From assembly GCF_905404315.1 (NCBI RefSeq), contig NC_066265.1, positions 30,404,501-30,468,500 of the forward strand: 64,000 bases of DNA. Direction: 5' to 3'. The stretch is from Leptidea sinapis. Its lineage: Eukaryota > Arthropoda > Insecta > Lepidoptera > Pieridae. This document shows positions 48,201 to 58,261 of this stretch, piece after piece. Position numbers and translations under genes: made by a program. The notes under the pieces were generated by a model that saw only the letters and a program-made list of their open reading frames with translations, did not search any database and was not told the DNA's origin. How positions within the stretch are numbered: the stretch's first letter is position 1; each line of letters opens with the position of its first letter.

Positions 48201-48270
48201 CGCGCAGATCTGGTTCCCGTGCGCTCCCACGCCCGAAATGGCGAGTTACACCACCAACGAAGATATATAG
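36165..48270 (+). CDS. Mmp: Secreted matrix metalloproteinase with hemopexin domain
   Basis: Zinc endopeptidases of this family cut extracellular matrix and basement membrane. Nine exons join in frame: 36165-36251, 37471-37623, 38917-39029, 41208-41369, 43144-43415, 44131-44312, 45806-45950, 47128-47388 and 48119-48270, giving 508 residues. A signal peptide (MVGLYNVFLFALVSS) leads. The peptidoglycan-binding-like prodomain has GLPPTGELDPETM, and the switch cysteine is C87. A furin-type RLKR ends at 103. The catalytic domain has HEIGHALGLSH (zinc ligands H221, H225, H231; base E222) and Met-turn M239. The hinge starts near 264, and the hemopexin domain is closed by C303 and C493. No membrane anchor is visible, so the enzyme should be secreted and activated by a proprotein convertase. 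I cannot assign it to an insect MMP subtype. Confidence 0.95.
36341..36640 (-). repeat. Dispersed repeat, also at 61040-61625
   Basis: On the minus strand it reads through AATCTAGATAAAAATTGTAT-type sequence (given by its complement near 36540) to CTCGGTCCAGCC. The same order occurs on the plus strand at 61040-61625, where a MITE interrupts it. It lies in MMP intron 1. Confidence 0.6.
37648..38112. repeat. Direct repeat, left copy
   Basis: The segment from CTTAAGGCGACACTGAATGC to CTTACTCTTCGCCTTAAACT is repeated in the same orientation at 40437-40883. It begins 25 bases after MMP exon 2. Confidence 0.8.
38695..38870 (-). repeat. Retro-repeat family A, diverged fragment
   Basis: CCCATTACAATGCAGTGCCG and the reversed arm ATGCTGAGCGGCA identify it. 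The rest is lost. It ends about 50 bases before MMP exon 3. Confidence 0.6.
38917..39029 (+). CDS. Mmp: MMP exon 3, cysteine switch and furin site
   Basis: The exon reads LFRRRRCGMKDILDAKTKNR and continues LKRYILQQGWDKKTITYR. C87 takes the place of the switch cysteine in PRCGVPD, but the preceding proline is arginine. RLKR at 100-103 directly precedes YILQQGW, the same arrangement as RxKR before the catalytic domain of furin-activated MMPs. Confidence 0.9.
39119..39895. repeat. Repeat bounded by CTAGCTGACCCGGCAAACG-type ends, interrupted by a MITE
   Basis: ACTAGCTGACCCGGCAAACG opens it and AACAACGTTTGCCGGGTTAG, the inverted form, closes it. The MITE at 39297-39608 lies inside. Whether the two ends belong to one insertion or to two fragments is unclear. 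Confidence 0.45.
39297..39608. mobile_element. MITE with GGTCTCCGCTGCGCTCCAAC ends
   Basis: GGTCTCCGCTGCGCTCCAAC is mirrored by GTTGGAGCGCAGCGGAGACC. The interior matches both halves of the element at 32210-32945. Confidence 0.75.
40367..41000. mobile_element. MITE-like element holding the right copy of the direct repeat
   Basis: The ends GTTCAAACTGAGGCGA and, reversed, GTTCAAATTGACGCGA are imperfect inverted repeats, each followed by a GCGGGAC block. The core 40437-40883 is the direct repeat also found at 37648-38112. It lies in MMP intron 3. Confidence 0.55.
41565..42514 (-). mobile_element. Internally deleted Tc1/mariner-type element
   Basis: Ends CAGGGTGAACCAAAAGTCCG and, reversed, CAGGGTGGTCCAAAAGTCCG lie inside TA dinucleotides. 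On the minus strand a transposase start MASFSGSQRAFCVREYYR is followed, after stops, by KWVLKFEKTGSKMDLPRSGR and HPYKIQMVQELRPQDHATR. The catalytic acidic residues have been lost with the deleted C-terminal part. I associate this start with the DUF4817 transposase type. It sits between MMP exons 4 and 5, antisense. Confidence 0.75.
42575..42905 (-). repeat. Retro-repeat family A copy
   Basis: It shows GGGACGAGACGAGCAAGATG, AATTTCACTAGCTACGGCGC and CATAATCTAGCCGGCATCCT in the order of the other copies. An extra block near 42640-42670 splits the self-complementary arm. Confidence 0.7.
43144..43415 (+). CDS. Mmp: MMP exon 5, zinc-binding catalytic core
   Basis: The exon encodes FPFDGPGRIVAHAFPPPHG (structural zinc and calcium region), then HFDDDELW, HEIGHALGLSHS and SVMYPYYQ. 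All three active-site histidines, the glutamate and the Met-turn are intact, so the gene should encode an active peptidase. Confidence 0.95.
44363..44835 (-). repeat. Reversed copy of the TTGACCGATTCTCATG repeat
   Basis: ACTAGCTGACCCAGCAAACG opens it, and the reversed body sequences GACGACCGATTCTCAGACC and AAGCCATTTCGGAGGAG follow. The body appears twice, so the copy may be composite. It lies in MMP intron 6. Confidence 0.55.
44838..45200. mobile_element. MITE-like element with GGCGACATTAAATA ends
   Basis: GGCGACATTAAATACACAC at the left is mirrored by TTATTTAATGCCGCC at the right. The interior matches 33900-34215, and a short fragment is at 42960-43040. Confidence 0.6.
45408..45690 (+). repeat. 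TTGACCGATTCTCATG repeat copy
   Basis: AAACGGCTTGACCGATTCTC, GGTAGGTCTGAGAATCGGAC and the end CAATACAACGTTTG plus CTCAGCTAGT are collinear with 18116-18415. It ends about 115 bases before MMP exon 7. Confidence 0.6.
45951..47127. other. MMP intron 7
   Basis: Mostly unannotated. The stretch 46925-47035 with CAGCCGCTAAGGAGTGTTTT looks like a fragment of a dispersed repeat. Confidence 0.4.
47389..48118. other. MMP intron 8, no gene seen
   Basis: AT-rich intron with short GTAGGTAG runs near 47990-48015. Confidence 0.45.
48119..48270 (+). CDS. Mmp: MMP last exon, end of the hemopexin domain
   Basis: It reads DTFFFRGPRFWRFDNNKIQA and later QIWFPC, the fourth hemopexin blade with its closing cysteine, then 15 more residues to TAG. 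No transmembrane or GPI-type tail follows. Confidence 0.92.
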
Positions 48271-48419
48271 AGTACCCCAACCTCAGGGCTGTAGGTCTGC
48301 TTACGAGAAAATAGAACTTAGGATTGACAGTAATTACGTCACCTTACTAAATAATCTTTCTGTGATAAATACAATAAGTTAGTTAAGCAGATTTGTTAAA
48401 CTTAAAATTTTGTAATAGT

Positions 48420-48725
48420 TTTTAATTTATGCAACTGTTGTGTATTAAGGGGTATTAAAACACAAATGTGGGTTTGTGATAATAGTATCACAGTAGTGTT
48501 TTAATACCTAATTATCAACAGTTGCAGTTAGCTTACTGCTAACATAAAAAAGGCAGTCCTAGTAACCATAATATCATTCAAAGGAGTGTTATTATGAAAA
48601 CGGATGATATAATGTTGTACTGAAAATTTCATTACAACACTCGTTTGGATGATGTAATGGTTATTAGGGCATTGGCTGTTTTAATGTTGGCAATAAGCTA
48701 ACTGTTGTAAAACCTTTAATAGAGG
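48420..48725. mobile_element. Foldback element made of two adjacent inverted repeats, copy 1
   Basis: GCAACTGTTG...GTATTAAAACAC is mirrored by GTGTTTTAATAC...CAACAGTTGC at 48430-48527. A second pair, AGTTAGCTTACTGCTAACAT and the reversed TGTTGGCAATAAGCTAACT, spans 48528-48710. The same two blocks occur in reverse order and orientation at 54685-55005. Confidence 0.7.
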
Positions 48726-51434
48726 ATTTAAAGCATGGATATAGATAAAATAAAATATTGGGTAGGCCTGAATAGGAATTTTGTTCAGAAAAATACAAGA
48801 AATCAGCGCTTGTCGAATTGTATTTTGCCTTGAGTCGTTGTAGATAACATCCTAAGTAAGTCAAAGCCATAATGTCTAAATGTATACTCACGTCTAGTCA
48901 CGAGCTAAGCAAGGTGTTTTCAACATTGCACTGCCAACAGAACATTGACGTATCGAGATTTCTCCATCTGAGAGTTTTTTTTAAGCATTTGTACTACATT
49001 TTCAGTTCAATGTAAATAAAACTATCAAAGTAGTGGGATCTTTTTAATAATAGTCTATGTAAAGTAATTTGTGTTCACGTTAAACTTGTAGTAGGAACCT
49101 AAAGTGTAACCATCATTCTATTTCATTTGAGCAATCCTGCAACACCTGTCCCTCCGTGTTAATTTTCCCTATCGTTGATTTAAAAATAATTATTGTAGGT
49201 AATATGTTTTTCTAATCCCATGCGTTGTCGATTATAGAGATAAAGCGCTACAAAAAACGTGTTGGAAAATAGGAGGAACCTTGTTAAACTATCGCTTGCG
49301 TGATATTAGTTAACACATGGTTAACACTCCGCGCACTAACCTGCGTAAAGAGTGGCGTGCATTGGTTTCCAGCAAGGTAAGCACGAGTAAACTAGTAGTA
49401 CGACAGCGCTAGGTTTGGAGGTCAAAATATTGAAGTACTCTAATGCAATGATTGAGGGTATGTTCCGATATGCACTACGCAGTGCTATCACTGTAGAAAA
49501 ATTCGTTCCGTTATGGACTGCCAGTATATTGCCGCAGTAACCTAGGGAAATATGTGACGTCATAAATCGCCGCCATATTCTACTGTGAGCACTGGCGTTT
49601 TCGAGGTAAGGTACTCGCAGTACTTTGATCACGTGATCAGTCAAAAACCACTAGAGTGCCAAACGTTTTATAAACAATACCTACAACAGTTTTTTTTTTT
49701 AAACTAGAAAACTTTAATACACTCATTTGAATGCTGCGTCAAAAATGCGGATGACAGTATACGGGATTGCGTTCTGTTTTAAATAGTAACCAATCTAACT
49801 GGCTATCTTTATAGCTCCTTTGAACGGCTTCACAGTATACTAAATTGCCGTCACACTGTACACAGGTCGCAGTGCATATCGGAACATACCCTAAATTATT
49901 GCTAATAACTAACTGAATAACGCAAATAAACTTAAACATTCTGAATCTTAAGTCGTAAGTTAAGTAAGCCCAACATTTTATGTCAAAAAGAATATTTATT
50001 ATAATAATTATACCTTAAAAGAGAAACTTTAAACAGAAAAATGAAAATGTATTAATTTTTAAATAAAGAAACATCTCTTTACTTATTATTTGTGTAGAAA
50101 TATAACACTATAAAATGCTTTAGAGAGTTGAATCGTTGTAAAAATATTTAAATGTTAACGAAACAGTTCAACTTGTAATTTTAAATATGTATTTGTGTAA
50201 TCCAATTTTAGTGACATTACCAATTATGTTTTCTTTATTTATTATAATTGCTATAAGATTATCAGGTAAATAAATAAGTATATAAAATTAATATTAATAA
50301 CTGAAACATTGCTCTGTCTGCATGTTTACATTCAATGTTAAAATAAGTATGTCAAATAAAGTTTGTTGACAATCTAATTTTAATCCTATATCCCTACACC
50401 AATAGTTCATTTTCCACAAATGTATTCATATATTTGAACACTTGTGTTTCTATGTTTATGACGTTAGTGATGTCCCGATATATTTGACTATTTATTTGGT
50501 CACTTTCGGTAAATCGATTATGGTAAAGATGGGTGTTGTTACCATGTTTTTGAACAAATTGGGTGACGCTATATTTTTGACGGCGACTGTACCTCCATAA
50601 AGTGGCACAAACTAAAATATTGGCCGAAACTATACAACTAACAACATTGAGTCGTTATAATAAAACTTCACAGATACAAATATATCACTTTATTGTAAAC
50701 CATAATTAGACATGTCGTAATTACCCCTTCCTGAATGCAACTGGAATGTCACAGCACACATTTAATGCGAGACATTACTACATATTACTAATACTGGGTC
50801 TTTGTAACTATGAATTAATTTAGATAGAATTAAAAAAGTGCTTTGTTTCCTTAAATATAGTTGACATTAGTGATTGACAGTACTGCCAACTGATAAAACT
50901 ACATCACAAACTCATACATAATGTTTTCTATAAACATGTATATGGAATAATTTGAACTGTATTCATATGAGTAAAGTGTTAACAATTTTCATTACATTTT
51001 AACAACAAGGCTTAAAGAGCACCAATAAATAAATGTGCAATTGTCTAAACATCCACAACTAAACACAGATTTCACAACAATTAGATAAATAGCTATTTTA
51101 GTATTGTTTAATACTTTATATGGACACAGATTATCTAATGATCTTTCGAATTTGACAATTAGATTCAGTAATACATATCTACTTATTGAATTATTTCGTG
51201 CGAACACGATCAGAGTTCGCTATCATGCCATCAGAAATGTAAATGGATACATGTGTAATCAATTCAGGTTCAATTTAAGCACTGGAGTGCTTCCGCCATC
51301 ACCGATTGTGTTCAGTATAAAATTATGAAATATCTCAAATTAATGTAAAATGCAACAACATTGTGAATGGTGGAAGTGAATTGAAAAAACAAAATGGCGG
51401 ACACAAGATGGCCGACAATGAGTTAGGTTAGGAT
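48726..51434. other. Region between the MMP and TrxR stops
   Basis: The two genes converge here. A hAT-MITE-like left end starts near 49352. AATAAA on the minus strand at 50689-50694 could serve TrxR. No gene was recognised. Confidence 0.45.
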
Positions 51435-51564
51435 TTAACTGCAGCATGAAGCTGGGTTGGGATCCTTGCCGGACCGCTTGGTAATGTTCAGCCGCGTGAA
51501 CTCCTCGGCTACCGTGGGATGGATTCCAACGGTATTCATCAATTGCTCCATGGTTATGCCGCAT
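51435..51564 (-). CDS. TrxR: TrxR last exon with SCCS C-terminus
   Basis: The exon reads CGITMEQLMNTVGIHPTVAE and ends RSGKDPNPASCCS then TAA. Two adjacent cysteines replace the Cys-Sec pair of vertebrate enzymes, as in Drosophila. No UGA selenocysteine codon is present, so no SECIS element is needed. Confidence 0.95.
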
Positions 51565-54500
51565 CTGTGGAAATTAACACTAAATGAATAACTTTTTTGC
51601 TATAATGTTATTTTGCATAATATCATATTTAACCAATTTAGCGTCATGTTAGTTTTTTTACGCATTTTTAATCCTGTCTCATCATTAAACTTTTTGCGCA
51701 TCAGCAACATTTTGTGGAGTGGTTTACAAATATTTTCCAATCACCTTTTATTTTGATTTTGATGCCCAGAAAAAATATTATTCGTATGATCATTCTAGTC
51801 GTTATATACTAGTCAAAACAAAATAAGGGCCACCACGTTTTTACAGTATTCTCATGAATTCTTGAGGTTTAAAGGTTGATCAATGTTTCAGTTGGATAAA
51901 TTGATTGATTTTTATTGTAGACAGCATAAAATAATGATGCATTTCATTAAAAAAAGAAATTTGCTCCACTTTTTCTAAAAATTTACATTTTTGCAAAAAT
52001 AATTAGTGAGGAAAAAAATTCTGAAAAAAAAAAATATAAAATGTTTCTTGATTTATGACTTTCCTCAATATCTAGTATGCCGTCCTCGATTACTAATGCA
52101 CTCTTGAAGCCTAGAAGGTACCTTCTCCACCAGGTGAACCACTGTTTCTTGAGGAATTTGTTCCCAGCTTGATTTCAGAACGTTTATTAGCTGTCTTTCA
52201 TTGTGCACGGGTTGGTTTGTGCTTCGAACACTGCATTTCAGTAAATCCCATATGTGTTTAATGGGATTTAGATCCGAACTAATTGCAGGCCAGGCCAACA
52301 CCTGTATACCAGCCTCCTCTAGGGCTTCTCTGGTGGCCCTAGCTGTATGAGCGCGAGCATTATCGTGCATCAGATGGAATCTTGCGCCGATTCTATGTGC
52401 ATATGAGACCACATGGGGTCTTATGACCTCGATGTAACGTTGAGCTGTTATTGTGCCTTCGTTTAGAATTACCAGCTCGGTTCTGCCTGACATAGAGATT
52501 CCTCCCCATACCATAACATTGGGGCCCCCAAATCTGTCACTTTCATGGATGCAAGCATCCGAAAATCGCTCACCTTCACGCCTCCAGACCCTAATGCGAC
52601 GGTCATCACTAAAAAAATTAACTTTGCAATCATCCGTAAACAATACAGTCCTCCAATCATTCATATCCCACGCCAGATGCTGCCTTGCGAATGATAATCG
52701 GTTTGCACGATGAGCACTTGTTAATGGTATCTGCACTACACGTCTCCTGGAGAACTGCTGGTCTTCGTGTAAATGATTTCTAATAGTTTGATCACTAACA
52801 CGTGTACCGGTCGCCTGCTGCAAACGGTTTTGTAAGGAAGGTGTTTTTGTTTGTTATACAGCGTTCTCTACGCGCAGTCAAGCGCACGTAGCGGTCCTCC
52901 TGTGCTGTAGTTGCTCGAACTCTGCCATCTCTCTCCTGGTTCTCTCTCATCTCTCATCTGGTCTCCTGGTTAGTCTCCCAGGCTCTTGAAAACGATTCCA
53001 AGCATTCTGGATCGCTCGCCGGGAAAAACCCAGCTGCAACGCCACAGAACGCTGCGAATGGCCTTCTTGAAGCAATGTTACGGCCCTAGTTACGGTTGGC
53101 AAGTCCATATGACTTCGAATTCTCGGCATAACTTTTTTAAAATGTTAATTCAGCCACTAGTCAAACGAAACTTACAGTGTTCCTGAGAGAATCGTCAATT
53201 TGACTGAGTTGAAATCCGTCTTAAAATCGGGTAGAATCAAGTGGTTGCAATAAATTATCTAAAACTACCCACTTTAAACAATTATGCGGGTGGAATGCTC
53301 AAAAAAGTGTGTAAACAAATAAGGTAACACCACAATAAAGTATCAGCTACTTGAGAATGCATAAAAAATATATTATCGCTAGCGAGGCCAAAAAAATCAA
53401 GTGGCCCTTATTTTGTTTTGACTAGTATATTATAAGCCGTGTATGTTTATTCCCATGTCTGATACGGTAAGTATGGAATGGTAAAGTGTCCTTTAAATAT
53501 ATACATCAGATTTTTATTGAAGTACGTTACAGTCGGATGATGATGGTTTACCTATAACTACGTCAATGTGATTTGTCGTATCGCAATAACAAAGCGACCT
53601 AATTCGTAGTATTATAAGATACAAGCCCACTACGCTAGTCATCCTAAGTTTTAAACATGGTGATCAAACAGGAACATACAAGAAATGCACTGATCTGCGG
53701 CAAACTAGGCGTGGTAGCAGCACTGCTATGTAGGAACACTGCACATACAGTTAGTTCCACTGCTACTACTACATGCAGTATACTCACTTCATGGCAGCTG
53801 CGAAGCCCTGTATGACCTCCCCCGCTACGGGACCAACGAAGTGCAGCCCCAGGATCCGCTGCGGCGCTTCGCGGAGCGCCACCGCCTTCAGGTAACAATT
53901 GCGAATGTTGCGCTGCGGAATGAAGAACTCGGTCGGCTTGTAGTAAGCGTGGTACACCTCAATGTTCTCCGACCCAAACCTGTCCATATTATATTCAAAT
54001 ATTGAAATAAGGATGTGACATCACTTGTTGAAAGTCTAAAACTAAACTTGAGAAGAATTCAAATTCAAATATTTTTATTCAAAATAGGATTTATAATCAC
54101 TTATTGAACGTCAAAATCTATTGGGCGCAACAAACTCAGCCGGCCTTTTTTTATCAAAAATATATGTTTTGAAAGTAATATTGTACAATTAAACTTGTTA
54201 TTTAATAGCCTGAGAGCGGTCGCTCTATTCCCAATCTGTGGTATCATTAGGGAAGTCGTTCATGTTATAGTAACCTTAAACACAAACGTTTTTTAGCAAT
54301 TCTTTTGAATAACGTGCTCGATGATGAATATACGAGATACATATTAAACATTGTGAATACTGGACTGTGTTTAGTGGCTGGCCATTGTATAATAATATGC
54401 ATATGCAATAATATACAGATTTTAGATTCCTTTTCTGTAATGTCAGTATATGTCAAATATTTTCGAGAGCAAAACTGCTTGATAACGTCAAGCACGAGAA

Positions 54501-57500
54501 ATCAATAATAATTCTCAAAAAAACTTCATGAGACAGACGTGGTGATGATTATTGAGCCGCGATGTCATGTGACACTTGACATAGCTGATGCTGTATTATA
54601 ATATTGTTGAATGTTTAAGCTGCAGATTCATAACAAAACAGGTCCATTTTTGTTAAAGCCTTTCGTGATATTTTTTTTTTATCTACACCCATGCTCCACA
54701 AATCCTGTATTAAAGATTCTAAAACAGTTACTTTATTGCCAACATTAAAACACCTAATGTCCTAGTAACCATTACATCATCCAAACGAGTGTTGTAATGA
54801 TATTTAGTACAACATTACAACACTCATTTTTAATGTTAGCAGTAAGCTAACTCTTTCAGAATTTTTTATAGAGGATTCTTTTTATGGGTGAAGATAAACT
54901 ATCTTGTATGCAACTGTTGATAATTAGGTATTAAAGCATTCATGTGATACTATTATCACCCACATTCGTGTTTTAATACCCCTTATTACAAGACAGTTGC
55001 ATAAATAACTATTAATGTTGTCATCGTGCCTATAACACGTGGTCTACCTTGTAGTAAAAATAAAGCTTCACTACTGGTAGCAGCAAAATCCATAGCCTCT
55101 AGTAAGTGGAAGTGGGTGGGCCATATTTATCGGAGGTCCGATGGAAGATGGATTAAAAAGTTGTTGGGGTGGAGACCACGAAAGGGGTTCAGGAATGTTG
55201 GGAGACAACCAGCAAGATGGACGGACGATTTGATGCGAGCGGCTGGGAAGGACTGGATGCGGAAAACTCTGGACCGCACAAAATGGTCTAAAATGGAAGA
55301 GACCTTTACTCAGCATTGGGTAGATCAAGGTTGAAGAAGAAGAAGTGGTTGCAGCTGTAAGAACTGACCTAGCCACAGCCGTCTCCTCGCTCAGGCCCAC
55401 GCAGCCGTACTCCAGCGGCGTGAAGATCGTGGTGGCCACGTTGTCGTAGTCCATGAGCTGCGTCGCTCCCGCGAACAGACGCCTCGCCAGCAGGCGGCCC
55501 GCGTGGATGGCCACCGGCGTCAGCTCTGGCCGTCCCTCCAGCACGTCCCCTACAGCGTATATGTGAGGCACGTTCGTCTGCTCCGTCTCAGCTACGATCT
55601 TACCGTTCTCCGATAAACTCTGAAAGTTTACAATTAAATAATATTTTTTTTAAATACAAACATTTACTAGTGGGATGCGCCTTTGCACAGGATGCCGGCT
55701 AGATTATGGGTACCACAACGGCGCCTATTGCTGCCGCGAAGCGGTAATGTGTAAGCATTATTGGGTTTCGGTTCGAAGAGCACCGTAGCTAGTGAAATTA
55801 CTGGGCAAATGAGACTTAATATCTTGTCTCAGTGAAGAACGCAGTTGTAATGCTGCACAGAATCTTCAGGTTTTTCAAGAATCCTGAGTGGCACGGCATT
55901 GTAATGGGCAGGACGTATCAATTCCCATCAACTGAACGTCCGCTCGTCTAGTCCCTTATTTTCATTTAAAAAAAAAAAAAAAAAAACAATTTTTATATAT
56001 AGTTTTTTTGTTTTTTTATAGTACCTTTGAGATTTAACTTATCATTGAACAACAACAGCCTACAACATTGCCTGCTAACATTTGATATTTGATTTAGAGA
56101 TAATATCGAAGAAGAATGTCCAGTCCAACTCGCTTCAGAGATTACAGTAAAAAAAACTTGAATTGAAGTACTATAATATAAACATTTTCTTCATACACAT
56201 ATTAATTACTAATGAATATATTTAGGTAGATGTGACCAAAACGACAGCTTTATAATATAATCGTGATTATCTGGTGTCAAGCTATAGCGTGGTGAAATCA
56301 ATCAAGCAAAAAAACTCACCAACACTCCAGCTGCCTCCAAATGTAGGTTCTTTGTGAGTGCATACCGCCCGGTCGCTATTAGCACTGTGTCGAAGACATC
56401 TTCCGCTCTGAAACATTACAAATATTATTATAAATTTTATATAATAAATGAAAATGTATTGCTAAGGGCAGTTCAGTAATACCTCAAACTTACGCGATAT
56501 GTGGGATTGAGCGATATCCACGTAACTCAGCCCGAGTTATCTTATTTTAAAAATACATACATATATCACTTTTGATTGCAGCTAGAGAGTGAAAAAAATC
56601 ATTTAATATGATCATAGAGTATTAGATAATACAAATATTATGTACTTAATTGGAAACTTAAGCTATTTTGGTATGCAAAGGTTTCACAAAATCAATCAGT
56701 GTCAACTGAAAATTCAATTATTTTTAACATACTCAAAGTTTGCTCACAGTATTCTGTGTGGTACGAGATTAATGCGCAAATCGGGGTAGCGTAAGTCAGA
56801 GTATAACTGTATACATTTTTTGGTCCTTCGAGCCGGAAAGTTTATAACTTAATACTAACTGTTCCTTAGTTTCGTTGTTAACCCATCTAGCCTTCAACTG
56901 GCCCGATTCAAGTTTTTCGACTGATAGCGGCACACACTTGTGGAACAACTTCACACCCTTCTCCTCCATCTCGTTGGTGACCATGCTCGCCATCTGTTGA
57001 TCGAAACCACGCAACGGCACCGAACGGATTAGCACTGTTGTTGGGTAGCCCAAGGAGTTGAGAAAGCCGGCACATTCAAGACCAATATCTGTCGAACAAT
57101 GAAAAAAGTTATGTAATGATGTAATGTATATTGATCTCAAAGCAACATAGCTTTTGGAAAATAAAGTAGTTAATACTATGTTTAAGATCCACATACGAAT
57201 AAAAGAAGGCCGGCAACACTCCTGTGAAACAGCAATAGAAATTTTTGCTCAGAGCAAGATCATACCTTAACAAAGCATTAAACAACAAACAAAAAAAGAA
57301 CTTAGCTGCCTGATATCTGCAATGAACCCATTCTTATTAAATTCGTTTACCTAAATTTATCATGCTTAAATGGATTCACTCAGATATTATTTGATTTAAG
57401 AGAAATTATTAACATACACAAAGTACATCATAGAACAATAGTTTACGCAATACACGGCCTCTAATGCACAGGCATATTTTTTACACTTTGGGTGTAGATT

Positions 57501-58155
57501 GTAGCAAATATCTTGTGTACATTTTTTTACAGCGCATACTGGCACACAGCTTTCTAGCTTAAAGCTAGCAGATCAGTGATTGTTTTTAAATTGTTTAAGT
57601 CGTTTTTGATTTTATAACATGTAATATTTTTTCTTCATAATATTATTTGAGATAAAGTAAATTTTCAACAAACATGTAACAAAAAATCTTATTTTGTGCA
57701 TTCAAATACATATTTGAATATTATAACTAGAGCAATCAGCAGGAGAACTAGTTCTGTTTGCATAATAGAATAATAATTAAGTAAATAAACTTACATCCAG
57801 CTCCAACAACGAGGGTCTTGCCTGGAGGATGACCCAAGCTGAATACATCATCGCTGGTAATACAGTACTCCAAGGCTCCGGGTATGTCTGGGTAGTGGGG
57901 TCGTCCACCGACAGCTATCACAATATTCTTTGCCGTTAACTCCTTCTTACTTCCATTCTTGAGTGTTGCAACAATAGTATGCTTATCTTTGAACTCTCCT
58001 AAGCCATTTATGTACTCAATTTTCTTATCTCTCAAGTCCACCCTAGTTACCCAGTTTACAGACTTAATATGATTTTGCACGGCCTGTGTCAGTGCCGACC
58101 AGTTAATTTTAATCTGATCTAATGAAGGCACTTCCCAGCCATATGCTACTGATTC
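51435..58155 (-). CDS. TrxR: Thioredoxin reductase, six 3' exons, 5' end outside the window
   Basis: The enzyme passes electrons from NADPH through FAD to thioredoxin; in insites studied such as Drosophila it also replaces glutathione reductase. Exons 57795-58155, 56860-57088, 56320-56407, 55369-55619, 53788-53979 and 51435-51564 join in frame to 416 residues. They include VQNHIKSVNWVTR, the NADPH fold GAGYIGLECAGF formed across a junction, LIATGR, YAVGD with ELTPVAI, TIFTPLEYGCVGLSEE, and the dimer interface with GIHPTVAEEF. The C-terminus is PASCCS. The FAD-binding start and the redox motif GGTCVNVGC were not found up to 64000, so roughly 80-100 N-terminal residues lie beyond the window. 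A Tc1-like element sits in the last intron. Confidence 0.95.
51809..53425 (-). mobile_element. Tc1-like transposon with perfect terminal repeats, inactivated
   Basis: The 1617-bp element starts CTAGTCAAAACAAAATAAGG and ends with the exact inverse; the terminal repeats match over 25 bases and TA flanks both sides. The transposase is on the minus strand, with an N-terminal helix-turn-helix part (53129-52950) and a catalytic part (52823-52065). It lies in the last TrxR intron, in the same orientation as the gene. Confidence 0.92.
52065..53129 (-). pseudogene. Tc1-like transposase, frameshifted
   Basis: The frame opens MPRIRSHMDLPTVTRAVTLL, with HSQRSVALQLGFSRRAIQNA as the helix-turn-helix, and stops after TRRPDER. 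Near 52905-52965 a short duplicated AG-rich stretch shifts the frame, and a second shift lies near 52845. The remaining 252 codons include VLFTDDCKVNFFSDDRR (first Asp), MHDNARAHTA (second Asp) and SSDLNPIKHIWDLLK, where the third acidic residue of DLNPIEH is lysine. The product cannot be active. Confidence 0.88.
54057..54300 (-). repeat. LINE 3' UTR copy
   Basis: It starts AATTCAAATTCAAATATTTT and carries ATAATCACTTATTGAACGTC, as at 10750. Directly left of it, 54005-54050, lies a second, more diverged piece of the same UTR, so one copy may have inserted into another. Confidence 0.7.
54685..55005. mobile_element. Foldback element, copy 2 (inverted)
   Basis: The blocks ACAGTTACTTTATTGCCAAC to GTTAGCAGTAAGCTAACT and then GCAACTGTTGATAATTAGGT to ACAGTTGCAT are the reverse complement of copy 1. 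It lies between the two preceding TrxR exons at 53788 and 55619. Confidence 0.7.
55060..55345 (+). pseudogene. RTE-like LINE C-terminal fragment
   Basis: The plus strand encodes KWKWVGHIYRRSDGRWIKKL and GRQPARWTDDLMRAAGKDWM, ending HWVDQG before a stop and a GAAGAAGAAG tail. This is the characteristic end of RTE-clade ORFs. It finishes only 24 bases before TrxR exon 55369-55619. Confidence 0.85.
55655..55986 (+). repeat. Retro-repeat family A copy with poly(A) tail
   Basis: GGATGCCGGCTAGATTATGG, CCGTAGCTAGTGAAATTACT and ACGTCCGCTCGTCTAGTCCC are the complements of the other copies, and an A-run of 18 closes it at 55969-55986. The tail shows the family moves by retrotransposition in this orientation. 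Confidence 0.75.
57795..58155 (-). CDS. TrxR: TrxR first exon inside the window
   Basis: It starts ESVAYGWEVPSLDQIKINW in phase 0 behind a CAG acceptor and ends LVVGAG plus one base. The codon phase lets any phase-0 exon upstream join it. Confidence 0.92.
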
Positions 58156-58261
58156 CTGGAATATTTCAAGTTTGTGTTAACAAACAATTACAACAACAGT
58201 TTTTGATAAGAAAAAATGTCTAACAATGTAATCCTACCGATAAGTCTTACATGAAAACTAC

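Noticed and set aside
48050..48382. 110-codon frame overlapping the last MMP exon
   Set aside because: The MMP frame in the same place has the hemopexin motifs and correct splice phase.
49336..49644. 102-codon minus-strand frame
   Set aside because: No motif, and the left part overlaps a MITE-like end.
52453..52713. 86-codon plus-strand frame
   Set aside because: It overlaps the Tc1-like transposase on the other strand and has no motif of its own.
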